Assembly: GCA_964406605.1 (NCBI GenBank)
Contig: CAYOSF010000016.1
Coordinates: 1-64,000, forward strand
Direction of reading: 5' to 3'
DNA length: 64,000 nt
Origin: CAYOSF01 sp964406605
Lineage (GTDB): Bacteria > Chloroflexota > Dehalococcoidia > DSTF01 > RBG-16-68-14
Positions 17,286 to 25,362 of the stretch are shown one piece after another. Under the pieces are notes generated by a model. That model did not search any database and was not told the origin of the DNA. It saw nothing but the letters and a program-made list of their open reading frames with translations. The stretch's first letter is position 1. Each line of letters starts with the position of its first letter. A program made the translations under genes and the position numbers.

Positions 17286-18221
17286 ATGAGCCCGGGCGTT
17301 GTCGTCTTCGGCGGCCTCAACATGGACCTCATGGTAGAGACACCCCGACCTGCCGGTCCGGGCCAGACAATCGAGGGGACGCGCTTCTACACAGCGCCCG
17401 GCGGCAAGGGCGGAAACCAGGCGGTCGCCGCCGCTCGGATTCTCGAGGGCCGGGGCGCGGTCGACCTGGTCGCGCGCGCGGGCGGCGACCGTTTCGGTGA
17501 CGAGATGCTCGGCTACTTGCAGAGCGCGGGCGTCGGGAGCCGGTTCGTGCGCCGCGACAACGAGGCGACCTCCGGCGTAGCGGTGATCTTCATCGACCCC
17601 ACGGGCGAGAACTACGTGAATCCGGTGTACGGAGCGAACGCTCGTTGCGATGCGCAGCAGGTCGCCGACGTGCGGGAGGCGCTGGACCACGCGACCGTGC
17701 TTCTCGTTCAGCACGAGGTGCCGCTGGACGTGACGCTGGACGCAATGCTAGCCGCGCGCGAGCGGGGAGCAACGGTCATCCTCGACCCATCCCCGACGAA
17801 GCACCCGCTGCCAAGCGGCTTCCTGAAAGCGGCCGATATTGTCACGCCGAACCAACATGAGGCTGCGGACCTGTGCGGTACTGAGGTGAGAGACGCCTCC
17901 TCCGCCCGGGAGGCGGCGCGGCGTCTGCTCGAAGCCGGGCCCAGCGCCGTGGTGATCACGCTCGGTGAGAGCGGCGCACACATCGAAACGTCCCGCTTAT
18001 CCGTCGAGGTGCCGGCACCGCGGGTGAAGGCGGTGGCCTCGGTCGGAGCGGGCGATGCATTCAACGGCGCGCTCGCAGCCGCGCTCGCGGAAGAACTGGA
18101 GCTGCCCGAGGCCGTCCGCTGGGGCGTCGCCGCCGGTGCGCTCTCCGTCACGAGGCCGGGCGCCCAGGAAGCCATGCCCCAAAGAAGCGACGTGGAGGCG
18201 TTGTTGGCCGAGGCCTGGTAG
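17286..18221 (+). CDS. Ribokinase-like PfkB-family sugar kinase
   Basis: 311 residues. PfkB signature 1 is APGGKGGNQAVAAARI (about residues 38-53) and the C-terminal signature with the catalytic Asp is SVGAGDAFNGALAAAL. The N-terminal strand GGLNMDLM carries the sugar-contacting Asp typical of ribokinase. It phosphorylates ribose or a close sugar at O5 using ATP. ATG at 17286 is chosen because it begins the first strand; an upstream start overlapping the hydrolase is possible. It is probably co-transcribed with the ADP-ribosylglycohydrolase. Confidence 0.87.
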   Translation: MSPGVVVFGGLNMDLMVETPRPAGPGQTIEGTRFYTAPGGKGGNQAVAAARILEGRGAVDLVARAGGDRFGDEMLGYLQSAGVGSRFVRRDNEATSGVAVIFIDPTGENYVNPVYGANARCDAQQVADVREALDHATVLLVQHEVPLDVTLDAMLAARERGATVILDPSPTKHPLPSGFLKAADIVTPNQHEAADLCGTEVRDASSAREAARRLLEAGPSAVVITLGESGAHIETSRLSVEVPAPRVKAVASVGAGDAFNGALAAALAEELELPEAVRWGVAAGALSVTRPGAQEAMPQRSDVEALLAEAW

Positions 18222-18528
18222 CAGGCGATGCGGTTTCGGCGAAACGCCGCTGTGCCCGCGGCTCCACGAGCGGCGACGGCTCGCTGAAAAAAAGTTGGGC
18301 GGATACTCAATATTGCCCATGCGAACGCGGGCCAGCAGGGCTATGCTATGGATGGTCTGGGAAGGTTGTCGTAGGGTAGTGCTGCACAGGCGGCCTGCCC
18401 TGCGGCTCCCTATCCCGCTCCCAGGCCAACGTGGCGACCGGGTTCGAGGCGTATTCCGCGCCAAAGCATGGCGCGTCTTCCGGAGGGGGGCCTTGGTGGA
18501 CACATTGCTGGGTGGGCGGAAGGAAAGG

Positions 18529-18606
18529 GCAGGCGGCAGGGGCCCGCTACCAGGGGGATCCGGTGGCAAGAACCCCGAAGGGATGGCAACGATCCCCACC
18601 GCCTGC
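18529..18606. ncRNA. Candidate structured RNA element
   Basis: A closing 8-bp stem GCAGGCGG/CCGCCTGC (18529-18536 with 18599-18606) encloses GGGG/CCCC (18539-18542 with 18573-18576), which itself encloses GCTACC/GGTGGC (18546-18551 with 18562-18567, one G-T pair). Beside these is GGGAT/ATCCC (18580-18584 with 18592-18596). It matches no riboswitch, SRP or RNase P consensus that I know. Strand is undecided. Confidence 0.3.
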
Positions 18607-18797
18607 TTCTACCAGAATACAAGAATAGCCCGCTAATGAACAACGGGGAGGGCGATCTTTTTGCCTTCGCCACCGTATTCTGGATGACCTGCGCCAACCA
18701 GGCCGATGGAGGCGAGCTGGTCTTCAACCAGTGGGTGTGAGGCCAGTGGGTGGAGGTGGAGCCACATCCTGGAATGCTGGAAGAGACGCCCCTGGAC

Positions 18798-18854
18798 CGC
18801 CCCAATCTCTCGGGTGACTCGATGCCGCCCCCTGCCGGCGCGCCGGCGGGTCGG
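18798..18854. repeat. 57-bp dispersed repeat, copy 1
   Basis: Identical to 20350-20406 except for G18849, which is A20401. It contains the palindrome GCCGGCGCGCCGGC. Copies 1 and 2 bracket the 18965-20213 gene pair. Confidence 0.9.
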
Positions 18855-18964
18855 GAGCGGCGTGAGGCACCTCCTCGCTGACCGCACGCGAGAGAACCAC
18901 CCCGCAGGGCTGCGGGAGACGGCGCAAGCCGAGCACACTCTCAGCCACAGGAGGAGGAACGACA

Positions 18965-19879
18965 GTGAACGCGAGATCGATAAGAAGGCTGCTAATCATG
19001 GTCATGGGTGGGGCGCTGGTCCTTCATACGGCGGTTAGTGCCGAGGCGCAGGACGCCGTGCCAACAGCCGCGTCGACCGGCGTCATCCAAGGACGCATGT
19101 ATGTTGCGGACGAGGAGCGCACTCCGGAACGGGCCCTCATCCTGGTGATCCCTTCAGACCTGGCACAGCCTGTGCACCTTGAGGATTTCTTCGAGGGCGA
19201 CATCAACCAGGTGCCAGCGACACGCGTCGGGCCCGGCGCAGTGCGGCCCGACGCACGAGGAGAGTACTCGGTGACAGATCTGGCGCCCGGGGAGTACCTG
19301 GTCTTCTCCAGCGCCCCATTCGTCGAGTACGAGGTGCGGCCTCCGGACGAGGTGCAGGTCTCGGCGCTGGGCGAAATCTCCACAATGCGGGCGTTCCGCG
19401 TGACCGTCCTCGCAGACCAGGTCACGGCTGTCGACATCGTCTTTGCTGGCCCGCCAGCCCCCGAGGGACCCTCCCGGCTCAAGATCTGCATGGTGACGTT
19501 TGACCCGGATGCCCTTGTGGAGGAGCAGGCACCGGACAGGATCACCACAGTTGACGTGCAGCCCGCAAGTAGTGCCATCACGATCACGATTGCCGAGGAC
19601 GGCTGCGCCATACTCGATAACATCCCCGCCGGAACATACACAATCACCGTGCGGACCGAGCGTGGCTTCGAGCGCACAGAAGTGATCGAGATCGGGGCCG
19701 GCGAAGACGGCCAAATCACGCTTGGGGAGGCGGCTCCGCGGGTCGCACACCTCCCAACGAGCGGAGGTGGCCATAGTGGCGGTTCTGATGTCGTGGCGGG
19801 CACGCTGGGTCCGGCAGGCCTTGCGGTGTTCGTCGCCGGCGCTCTCATCTTCGGCGCCTTGAGGAGAAGAGGCGCGTGA
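18965..19879 (+). CDS. Secreted carboxypeptidase-regulatory-like protein with LPXTG-like anchor
   Basis: 304 residues. The GTG start follows AGGAGGAGGA. The signal peptide (about 1-29) ends ...SAEAQ. Two beta-sandwich segments resemble carboxypeptidase regulatory-like (CarboxypepD_reg) folds: ARGEYSVTDLAPGEYLVFSS (about 99-118) and AILDNIPAGTYTITVRTERG (about 216-235). The C-terminus has LPTSG, a short Gly/Ser spacer, a hydrophobic helix (about 278-298) and the basic tail RRRGA, the layout of a sortase signal with Ser for Thr. It is likely wall- or membrane-anchored; function unknown. Confidence 0.7.
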   Translation: MNARSIRRLLIMVMGGALVLHTAVSAEAQDAVPTAASTGVIQGRMYVADEERTPERALILVIPSDLAQPVHLEDFFEGDINQVPATRVGPGAVRPDARGEYSVTDLAPGEYLVFSSAPFVEYEVRPPDEVQVSALGEISTMRAFRVTVLADQVTAVDIVFAGPPAPEGPSRLKICMVTFDPDALVEEQAPDRITTVDVQPASSAITITIAEDGCAILDNIPAGTYTITVRTERGFERTEVIEIGAGEDGQITLGEAAPRVAHLPTSGGGHSGGSDVVAGTLGPAGLAVFVAGALIFGALRRRGA

Positions 19880-19880
19880 G

Positions 19881-20213
19881 TTGAGCGGTGCAGTGCAAGC
19901 CTACCTGGACTGCCTACCCACCGTTTCGGTAGCGGTCACGGTCTTCGGCGTCGTCGCGCTGATGCTGAAGAGACGCCTCTTCGCGTCGCTCTGCTTCCTT
20001 GCGCTGAGCTTCGGTGCAATGGCCATCGTGTGGGATGATTGGAGCGCCCGGACGGGGCACCAAAGAGAACTGGTGGCGCTGGTGCACCCGGTGGCCCTAT
20101 CATCCACGGATGTGTTCCTTCTAATCACGCACGCACCGCTATTCTTCATTGGATTGGCGTTGCTCATGTCGAAGGCCGAGGCGTCAAGGGGCGCGGACCC
20201 CAAGCGCCCCTAG
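19881..20213 (+). CDS. Small membrane protein of unknown function
   Basis: 110 residues with three predicted membrane helices (about 12-29, 33-51 and 78-95) and a charged C-terminal tail. It begins one base after the preceding stop (TTG 19881), so it is probably translated with the anchored protein. No family is recognised. The weak start leaves the first residues uncertain. Confidence 0.55.
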   Translation: MSGAVQAYLDCLPTVSVAVTVFGVVALMLKRRLFASLCFLALSFGAMAIVWDDWSARTGHQRELVALVHPVALSSTDVFLLITHAPLFFIGLALLMSKAEASRGADPKRP

Positions 20214-20349
20214 CACGGGCGGACGACTGCACGCGGCGGGGGCCACTGGTGCGCACTGTGAGAACCGCGCTCGCCGGCGGTACGGACGCGCTTGATCTAG
20301 GCATGCATTTGGGCCCCCCGGCCATCACGTTCAACAACCCCCGCGGGCA

Positions 20350-20406
20350 CGCCCCAATCTCTCGGGTGACTCGATGCCGCCCCCTGCCGGCGCGCCGGCG
20401 AGTCGG
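20350..20406. repeat. 57-bp dispersed repeat, copy 2
   Basis: The partner of 18798-18854, in the same orientation, 1552 bases downstream, with one mismatch. It lies in the intergenic region before the PHP gene. Confidence 0.9.
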
Positions 20407-20482
20407 CTGTGACGGACCGCCATCAGGGTATTCTATCCTTCTCATCCGGCGTCCAATTCGCTACCATGCAGTCACTCTGTCC

Positions 20483-21133
20483 ATGCTCATCGACCTGCAC
20501 ACCCACACGCACCCCATCTCCTGGGACTCCTACCTCAGCGCGGACGAACTGATCGAGCGGGCGAAGGAGATCGGCCTCGACGGCATCTGCCTCTCCGAAC
20601 ACGACTTCTTCTGGAAGCCGGACGACGTGCGCGATCTGGTAAGACGTCACGACTACCTTGTGCTGCCCGCCGTCGAGGTCAATACGGACGACGGCCACAT
20701 TCTGGCCTTCGGACTGGAGAAGTACGTCTACGGGATGCACCGCACGCGCGAGCTGGTCCGGCACGTCGAGCGGGCGAACGGCGTTATGGTCGCCGCTCAT
20801 CCCTACCGGCGACAGATGCCGTGGCAGATCGAAGACGAGAAGGAATACGAGGAAGCGCTGGCGCGCGCCAGCCGCAACTCCGCCTACGGCCACTGCGCGG
20901 CGTTGGAGGTGATCAACGGCCGCAGCCGGGAGAACGAGAACGAGTTCTCGCAGCGGCTATGCGAGCAGATGGGGATGCCGGGGACCGCCGGCTCGGACTG
21001 CCACGCGCGAGCCGACATCGGCAAGTGCGCCACCGAGTTCGAGCGCGACATCAAGAACATCGAGGACCTGATAGAAGAACTCAAGGCGGGCCGCTTCCAC
21101 GCGGTCAACCTCTCATCCGTTCGGGCGACATAG
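20483..21133 (+). CDS. PHP-domain metal-dependent phosphoesterase
   Basis: 216 residues. The PHP metal site is visible: DLHTHTH (residues 4-10), SEHDFFW, AVEVNTDDGHI, AAHPYRR and the C-terminal GSDCHAR. Such proteins are phosphoesterases, e.g. histidinol-phosphatase-like or nucleoside 3',5'-bisphosphate phosphatase-like enzymes. ATG 20483 gives the family N-terminus MLIDLHTHTHP; an in-frame ATG at 20465 adds six residues. It precedes the glc genes in the same direction. The substrate is unknown; a histidinol phosphatase role is possible because none is seen in the his operon. Confidence 0.82.
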   Translation: MLIDLHTHTHPISWDSYLSADELIERAKEIGLDGICLSEHDFFWKPDDVRDLVRRHDYLVLPAVEVNTDDGHILAFGLEKYVYGMHRTRELVRHVERANGVMVAAHPYRRQMPWQIEDEKEYEEALARASRNSAYGHCAALEVINGRSRENENEFSQRLCEQMGMPGTAGSDCHARADIGKCATEFERDIKNIEDLIEELKAGRFHAVNLSSVRAT

Positions 21134-21199
21134 GCGGCGTCGCCCACCGGGAACAGCCGAGCCTCACCCCAGATAAGTCCCGATCGATTGGGCATCGTA

Positions 21200-21205
21200 T
21201 ACAAT
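21200..21205 (+). promoter_or_regulatory. -10-like TACAAT six bases before glcD GTG
   Basis: TACAAT within GTATACAAT ends at 21205; six bases later is GTG 21212. This spacing would place the transcription start at the start codon, i.e. a leaderless mRNA. No -35 is seen. Confidence 0.35.
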
Positions 21206-21211
21206 GATCGT

Positions 21212-22672
21212 GTGGCTAGCCGCACTATCGACCGACGCGTGATCCGTCGCCTCGAGCAGGCGGTGGGCCCGGACGGTGTCGTCTGGCGGCCGGAGGATCT
21301 GATCGCCTTCGAATACGACGCGACGATCGAGAAGGCACTTCCGCAGGCCGTCGTCCTCCCCGCCAGCACCGAGCAGGTGGCGGAGGTGGTGCGGATCGCC
21401 CTCGACGCCGGTCTGCCCATCGTGGCGCGGGGGGCCGGCACGGGACTGAGCGGCGGCGCCGTCGCGACGTTGGGCGGCGTCGTCGTGGCGCTGACGCGCA
21501 TGAACCACATCCTGGAGATCGACCCTGTCAACCGGCTGGCCGTGGTTGAGCCCGGCGTGGTGAACCTCGACCTCTCCAAGGCCGCCGAACCGTATGGTCT
21601 TCACTACGCACCCGACCCATCGAGCCAGCGCGCGTGCACGCTGGGAGGCAACATCGCCGAGAACGCCGGCGGTCCGCACTGTCTGGCTCACGGCGTCACC
21701 ACGAACCATGTGCTGGGCCTGGAAGTGGTGCTACCGGACGCCTCGGTGGTCTGGCTGGGCGGTCGCGCCCGTGAGATACCCGGCTACGACCTGCGCGGCG
21801 TGTTCGTCGGCTCCGAGGGCACCCTGGGCATCGCCACCAAGATCGTCGTGCGCCTGCTGCCCAACCGAGAGGCAACGCGCACGCTCCTGGCCATCTTCGA
21901 TGAGGTCGACGACGCGAGCGAGGCGGTCTCCTCGATCATCGGTCGAGGGATCGTACCCCTGGCGCTCGAGATGATGGACCGCGAGATCATTCGCGCCGTG
22001 GAACCGGTCCTGCACGTGGGATATCCGATGGACGCAAGCGCCGTTCTGCTCATCGAGGTGGATGGACTGCGGGAAGAGGTCGCCGAGCAGGCCGTCGCCA
22101 TCCGCGAGGTCTGCGTCGAACACGGAGCACGGGAGGTGCGAGAGGCGGAAGCGGCGGAAGAGCGGGCCCGGCTCTGGGCCGGCCGCAAGGGATCGATAAG
22201 CGCGATCGGACGTCTGGCGCCAAACTACCACGTGCTGGACGGCGTGGTCCCGCGCACCAAGCTGCCCCAAGTGCTACGGGGGATCTATGAGACATGCGAG
22301 CGGTATGGACTCCCCGTCGCCAACGTCTTCCACGCCGGCGACGGCAACCTCCACCCCAACATCCTCTTCGACGAGCGCGAGCCGGAGCAGACGAAACGGG
22401 TGCTCCAGGCAGGTGAGGAGATCATGCGCCTCTGCGTCGACGCCGGCGGTACTATCACCGGCGAGCATGGCGTTGGCCTCGAGAAGCGGCATTTCATGGA
22501 GTGGATCTTCTCGGAGGCCGACATCCAGGCGATGCGCAAGGTGAAAGCCGCCTTCGGCTCCACCGACCTGTGGAACCCGTCCAAGCTCTTCCCCGGGAAC
22601 GACTCCCACCCCGCGCATGCGCAGGCCAAACAGGGAACGCTGGCGCAGACCGGGCCGGACGCCTATGTCTAG
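21212..22672 (+). CDS. glcD: Glycolate/lactate dehydrogenase FAD subunit, GlcD-like
   Basis: 486 residues. FAD_binding_4 region: VARGAGTGLSGGAV (about residues 71-84), then GGNIAENAGGPHC and VGSEGTLGIATKIVV. The C-terminal FAD-oxidase domain has NVFHAGDGNLHPNILFDE and GTITGEHGVGLEKRHFM, which contain the family His and Glu residues. With GlcE and GlcF it oxidises glycolate or another 2-hydroxyacid and passes electrons to the quinone pool. GTG 21212 is preferred over TTG 21188, which overlaps the -10-like element. Confidence 0.9.
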   Translation: MASRTIDRRVIRRLEQAVGPDGVVWRPEDLIAFEYDATIEKALPQAVVLPASTEQVAEVVRIALDAGLPIVARGAGTGLSGGAVATLGGVVVALTRMNHILEIDPVNRLAVVEPGVVNLDLSKAAEPYGLHYAPDPSSQRACTLGGNIAENAGGPHCLAHGVTTNHVLGLEVVLPDASVVWLGGRAREIPGYDLRGVFVGSEGTLGIATKIVVRLLPNREATRTLLAIFDEVDDASEAVSSIIGRGIVPLALEMMDREIIRAVEPVLHVGYPMDASAVLLIEVDGLREEVAEQAVAIREVCVEHGAREVREAEAAEERARLWAGRKGSISAIGRLAPNYHVLDGVVPRTKLPQVLRGIYETCERYGLPVANVFHAGDGNLHPNILFDEREPEQTKRVLQAGEEIMRLCVDAGGTITGEHGVGLEKRHFMEWIFSEADIQAMRKVKAAFGSTDLWNPSKLFPGNDSHPAHAQAKQGTLAQTGPDAYV

Positions 22673-22727
22673 GAGCTTGCAACGTTCGGATGCGACTTGA
22701 GCCGGATCCGATCGGGTCGTAGTCATT

Positions 22728-24056
22728 ATGTCTACTAATCCCCTGCCCGAAGCCGCTGCGGACCTCGAGTCCGCCCTCCGGGCTCTCCTCGGAGACGGTC
22801 TCTCGGTTGCCGAAGAGACGGATTGCCCGGTCGACGGCATATCGCCGCGGCTCGTCGCGACGCCCGCATCGTCGGAGCAGCTTGCTGCAGCCCTGGCGGC
22901 GGCAAACGAGCGCGGCGCGGCGGTCGTCCCCTGGGGCGGCGGCTGGCACATGGCGCTGGGCAACGTACCGGCACGCTATGACGTTGCGCTCCGTACGACG
23001 AAGCTCGACCGCGTGCCCGAGTATGTGCCGGCCGATCTCACCGTCGCCGTCGAGAGCGGCGTCACCATGGGCCAGCTCCGAGACCGGCTCGCGGAGCACG
23101 GGCAGTTCCTCCCAATCGAAGCCGCGGACGACGCGACGATAGGTGGGGTGCTGGCGGCGGGCGTGAGCGGGCCGTCCCGACACGCCTACGGCCTGCCGCG
23201 TGACTGGCTCCTCGGCTGCCGGATGGTGTTGGCCGACGGGACCGTCATCAAGGGCGGCGGGCGTGTGGTGAAGAACGTAGCCGGCTACGACTTGCCGAGG
23301 CTCGCCGTCGGCTCTCTGGGCACACTGGGCGTCATCGTGGAGGCCACCTTCAAGGTCGCGCCAGGGCCGGGCGCTCAAGAGACGTACCTGGCAACCTATC
23401 CAACACTGCAGGAAACGGCAGATACGCTCTCTGCGGCGGAAGAGCGCGGTCTGGCGTTGCGCGCACTGGCTCTCGCCGACATCCAGCCCGGGGGCGCGCC
23501 GACCGTGTTGCCGTTCGCGGTGCCGGGGCGGTTTCTGGCCGCATGCTGGCTGGCCGGCGCCCGCGCCGCCGTCGAGCGCTCCGCGCGAGAGTTCGCCGAC
23601 CTCTGCAAGAACGCCAATACCCTGCGGCTCGAGGGGCGGGACTCCGAGCAATGGTGGGCGCAAGTGGGTCCGGCCGACGCCCGGCCCGAGGGCGGGATCG
23701 CCATCAGAGCCTCGCTGCCGCCCTCCGCCGTCGTTGGCTTCATGGAGCGCCTGGACGTCCTGGCCCAACAGGCGGCCGCGCCGGTCGCGAGCGCCTCCTA
23801 CCCCACCACCGGGCTCGTACTCGCGCAGGTGGGCGGCGCGCCGACCGATCAGCTCGTACGCGTCGTTGAGGAGGCCCGACACGGCGCCGCAGAATCCGGG
23901 GGCTCGCTGGTAGTGACGGCCGCGCCCCTGGCCGTCAAAGAGCGCCTGGATGTCTGGGGCGATGCGGGCAACGTGCTGCCTCTCATGCGCCGCCTCAAGC
24001 AGCAGTTCGACCCAAAGGGCACGCTCAACCCGGGACGCTTCATCGGAGGCCTGTAG
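22728..24056 (+). CDS. glcE: Glycolate oxidase subunit, GlcE-like FAD-binding protein
   Basis: 442 residues. It has the FAD_binding_4 pattern with VPWGGGWHMALGN (about 64-76) and GGVLAAGVSGPSRHAYG, then RVVKNVAGYDLPRLAVGSLG, which is characteristic of GlcE. It begins 55 bases after glcD and ends one base before glcF. It is the second flavin subunit of the three-part oxidase. Confidence 0.88.
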   Translation: MSTNPLPEAAADLESALRALLGDGLSVAEETDCPVDGISPRLVATPASSEQLAAALAAANERGAAVVPWGGGWHMALGNVPARYDVALRTTKLDRVPEYVPADLTVAVESGVTMGQLRDRLAEHGQFLPIEAADDATIGGVLAAGVSGPSRHAYGLPRDWLLGCRMVLADGTVIKGGGRVVKNVAGYDLPRLAVGSLGTLGVIVEATFKVAPGPGAQETYLATYPTLQETADTLSAAEERGLALRALALADIQPGGAPTVLPFAVPGRFLAACWLAGARAAVERSAREFADLCKNANTLRLEGRDSEQWWAQVGPADARPEGGIAIRASLPPSAVVGFMERLDVLAQQAAAPVASASYPTTGLVLAQVGGAPTDQLVRVVEEARHGAAESGGSLVVTAAPLAVKERLDVWGDAGNVLPLMRRLKQQFDPKGTLNPGRFIGGL

Positions 24057-24057
24057 C

Positions 24058-25362
24058 GTGAGAGCCGGGTCTGCCCCACGTGAGATCGCTGACCGGCCCT
24101 CAGACAAGGACATGGCCCAGTGCGTCCGCTGCGGCTACTGCCTGCAGGAATGTCCCACCTACCTCCAGATGGCGCTCGAGACGGACTCGCCGAGGGGCCG
24201 TATCTACCTCATCCGGGCCGTCGCGGACGGCCGCGTGAAGACGACCCCCTCACTCTTGAACCATCTCGATCTTTGCCTCCAGTGCCGCGCCTGCGAGACC
24301 GCCTGCCCCTCGAACGTCCCCTTCGGCCGCATCATGGAGGCGGGTCGGTCAATGCTCGTGCAGCGAGGACGGCCCTCGCTGGCATCTCAGGCTCGCATCC
24401 GGCTCCTCAGGAGCGTATTCCCCTACCCGAAGCGGCTAAGCACTCTCTTCTCCCTGTTGCGTCTCTACCAGCGTTCGGGCCTGCAACGGTTGCTGCGCAC
24501 GACCAAGGTGCTCCGGATCCTCCCGAAAGGCCTAACCGAAGCGGAGTCGATGCTACCGATGCTGCCTGCTCGACCGTTCGCGATTCGCAACACCCGCGGC
24601 AACCCGGCGGGAAGCACCCGGCGCGTCGCGTTGGTGACCGGCTGCGTCATGGAGCACATCTACCCGCGCACCCACGAGGCGACGGTGCGGGTCCTGGCGC
24701 GGCACGGCTTTCAGGTCGTGGCGCCGCCCGACCAACGGTGCTGCGGTGCGGTCAGCGCACACATCGGCGACCGCAGCACCGCCCGCAAGCTGGCGCGTCA
24801 CAACATCGATGCCTTCCTGGCGACGGACGTCGAGGCGATCATCGTGAACGCGGCCGGTTGCGGCGCCATGCTCAAGGAGTACGGGGAGCTGCTGGACCAA
24901 GACCCCGACTACGCAGAGAAGGCCCGCCGGTTCTCCTCCATGGTGCGGGACGTGACCGAATTCCTGGCCGCGCTGCCCATCCAGCCGCCTCAGGGCGCCG
25001 TCAACGAGCGCGTCACTTATCAAGGCTCGTGCCACCTGGCGCATGCCCAGCAGGTGCACGACGCGCCACGCGACCTGCTTCAAGCCATCCCAGGCCTGGA
25101 GCTCGTCGATCTGGAAGCGCCGGAGCGCTGCTGCGGCAACGCCGGCATCTACAGCTTCACCCAGCGCGAGATGTCAATGCGGCTTCTGGACGACAAGATG
25201 CGCGACGTGCGAGCCACCAACGCGTCCGTCATCGCAACCGCCAACCCCGGCTGCATGATCCAGCTCGAGGCCGGCCTGCGACGGCACGGGATGGCCGGGC
25301 GCGTCGTCCACGTCGTGGAGTTGCTGGACGAAGCGTACCGGGCGGAGGGCAAGGAGCAGTGA
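24058..25362 (+). CDS. glcF: Glycolate oxidase iron-sulfur subunit, GlcF-like
   Basis: 434 residues from GTG 24058. Two 4Fe-4S motifs are visible, CVRCGYCLQECP (about residues 22-33) and CLQCRACETACP (about 75-86). Two CCG (cysteine-rich) domains follow, with RCCGAVSAHIGD and RCCGNAGIYSF. It carries electrons from the flavin subunits toward the membrane. The stop overlaps the next start (GTGA). Confidence 0.92.
   Translation: MRAGSAPREIADRPSDKDMAQCVRCGYCLQECPTYLQMALETDSPRGRIYLIRAVADGRVKTTPSLLNHLDLCLQCRACETACPSNVPFGRIMEAGRSMLVQRGRPSLASQARIRLLRSVFPYPKRLSTLFSLLRLYQRSGLQRLLRTTKVLRILPKGLTEAESMLPMLPARPFAIRNTRGNPAGSTRRVALVTGCVMEHIYPRTHEATVRVLARHGFQVVAPPDQRCCGAVSAHIGDRSTARKLARHNIDAFLATDVEAIIVNAAGCGAMLKEYGELLDQDPDYAEKARRFSSMVRDVTEFLAALPIQPPQGAVNERVTYQGSCHLAHAQQVHDAPRDLLQAIPGLELVDLEAPERCCGNAGIYSFTQREMSMRLLDDKMRDVRATNASVIATANPGCMIQLEAGLRRHGMAGRVVHVVELLDEAYRAEGKEQ

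Larger units (their letters stand above)
18222..18964. other. Long intergenic region with inverted repeats, no recognised gene
   Basis: 743 bases. It contains a compact self-complementary segment (18529-18606), an A7 run at 18287-18293 beside a short inverted repeat TGGGC/GCCCA (18296-18319) that could terminate minus-strand transcripts, and the first copy of a 57-bp repeat (18798-18854). Short overlapping frames on both strands look non-coding. One plus-strand frame ending at 18740 (LFAFATVFWMTCANQADGG) could be a gene remnant. Confidence 0.5.

Noticed and set aside
18287..18319. Minus-strand terminator (T7 after a TGGGC/GCCCA stem)
   Set aside because: The stem is only 5 bp with poor inner pairing and there is no minus-strand gene upstream of it; kept only as a note.
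18511..18530. GGCGGAAGGAAA resembling the SRP RNA apical loop
   Set aside because: The surrounding GGTCAGG and GCAGCCA parts are missing and the arms do not pair as in SRP RNA.
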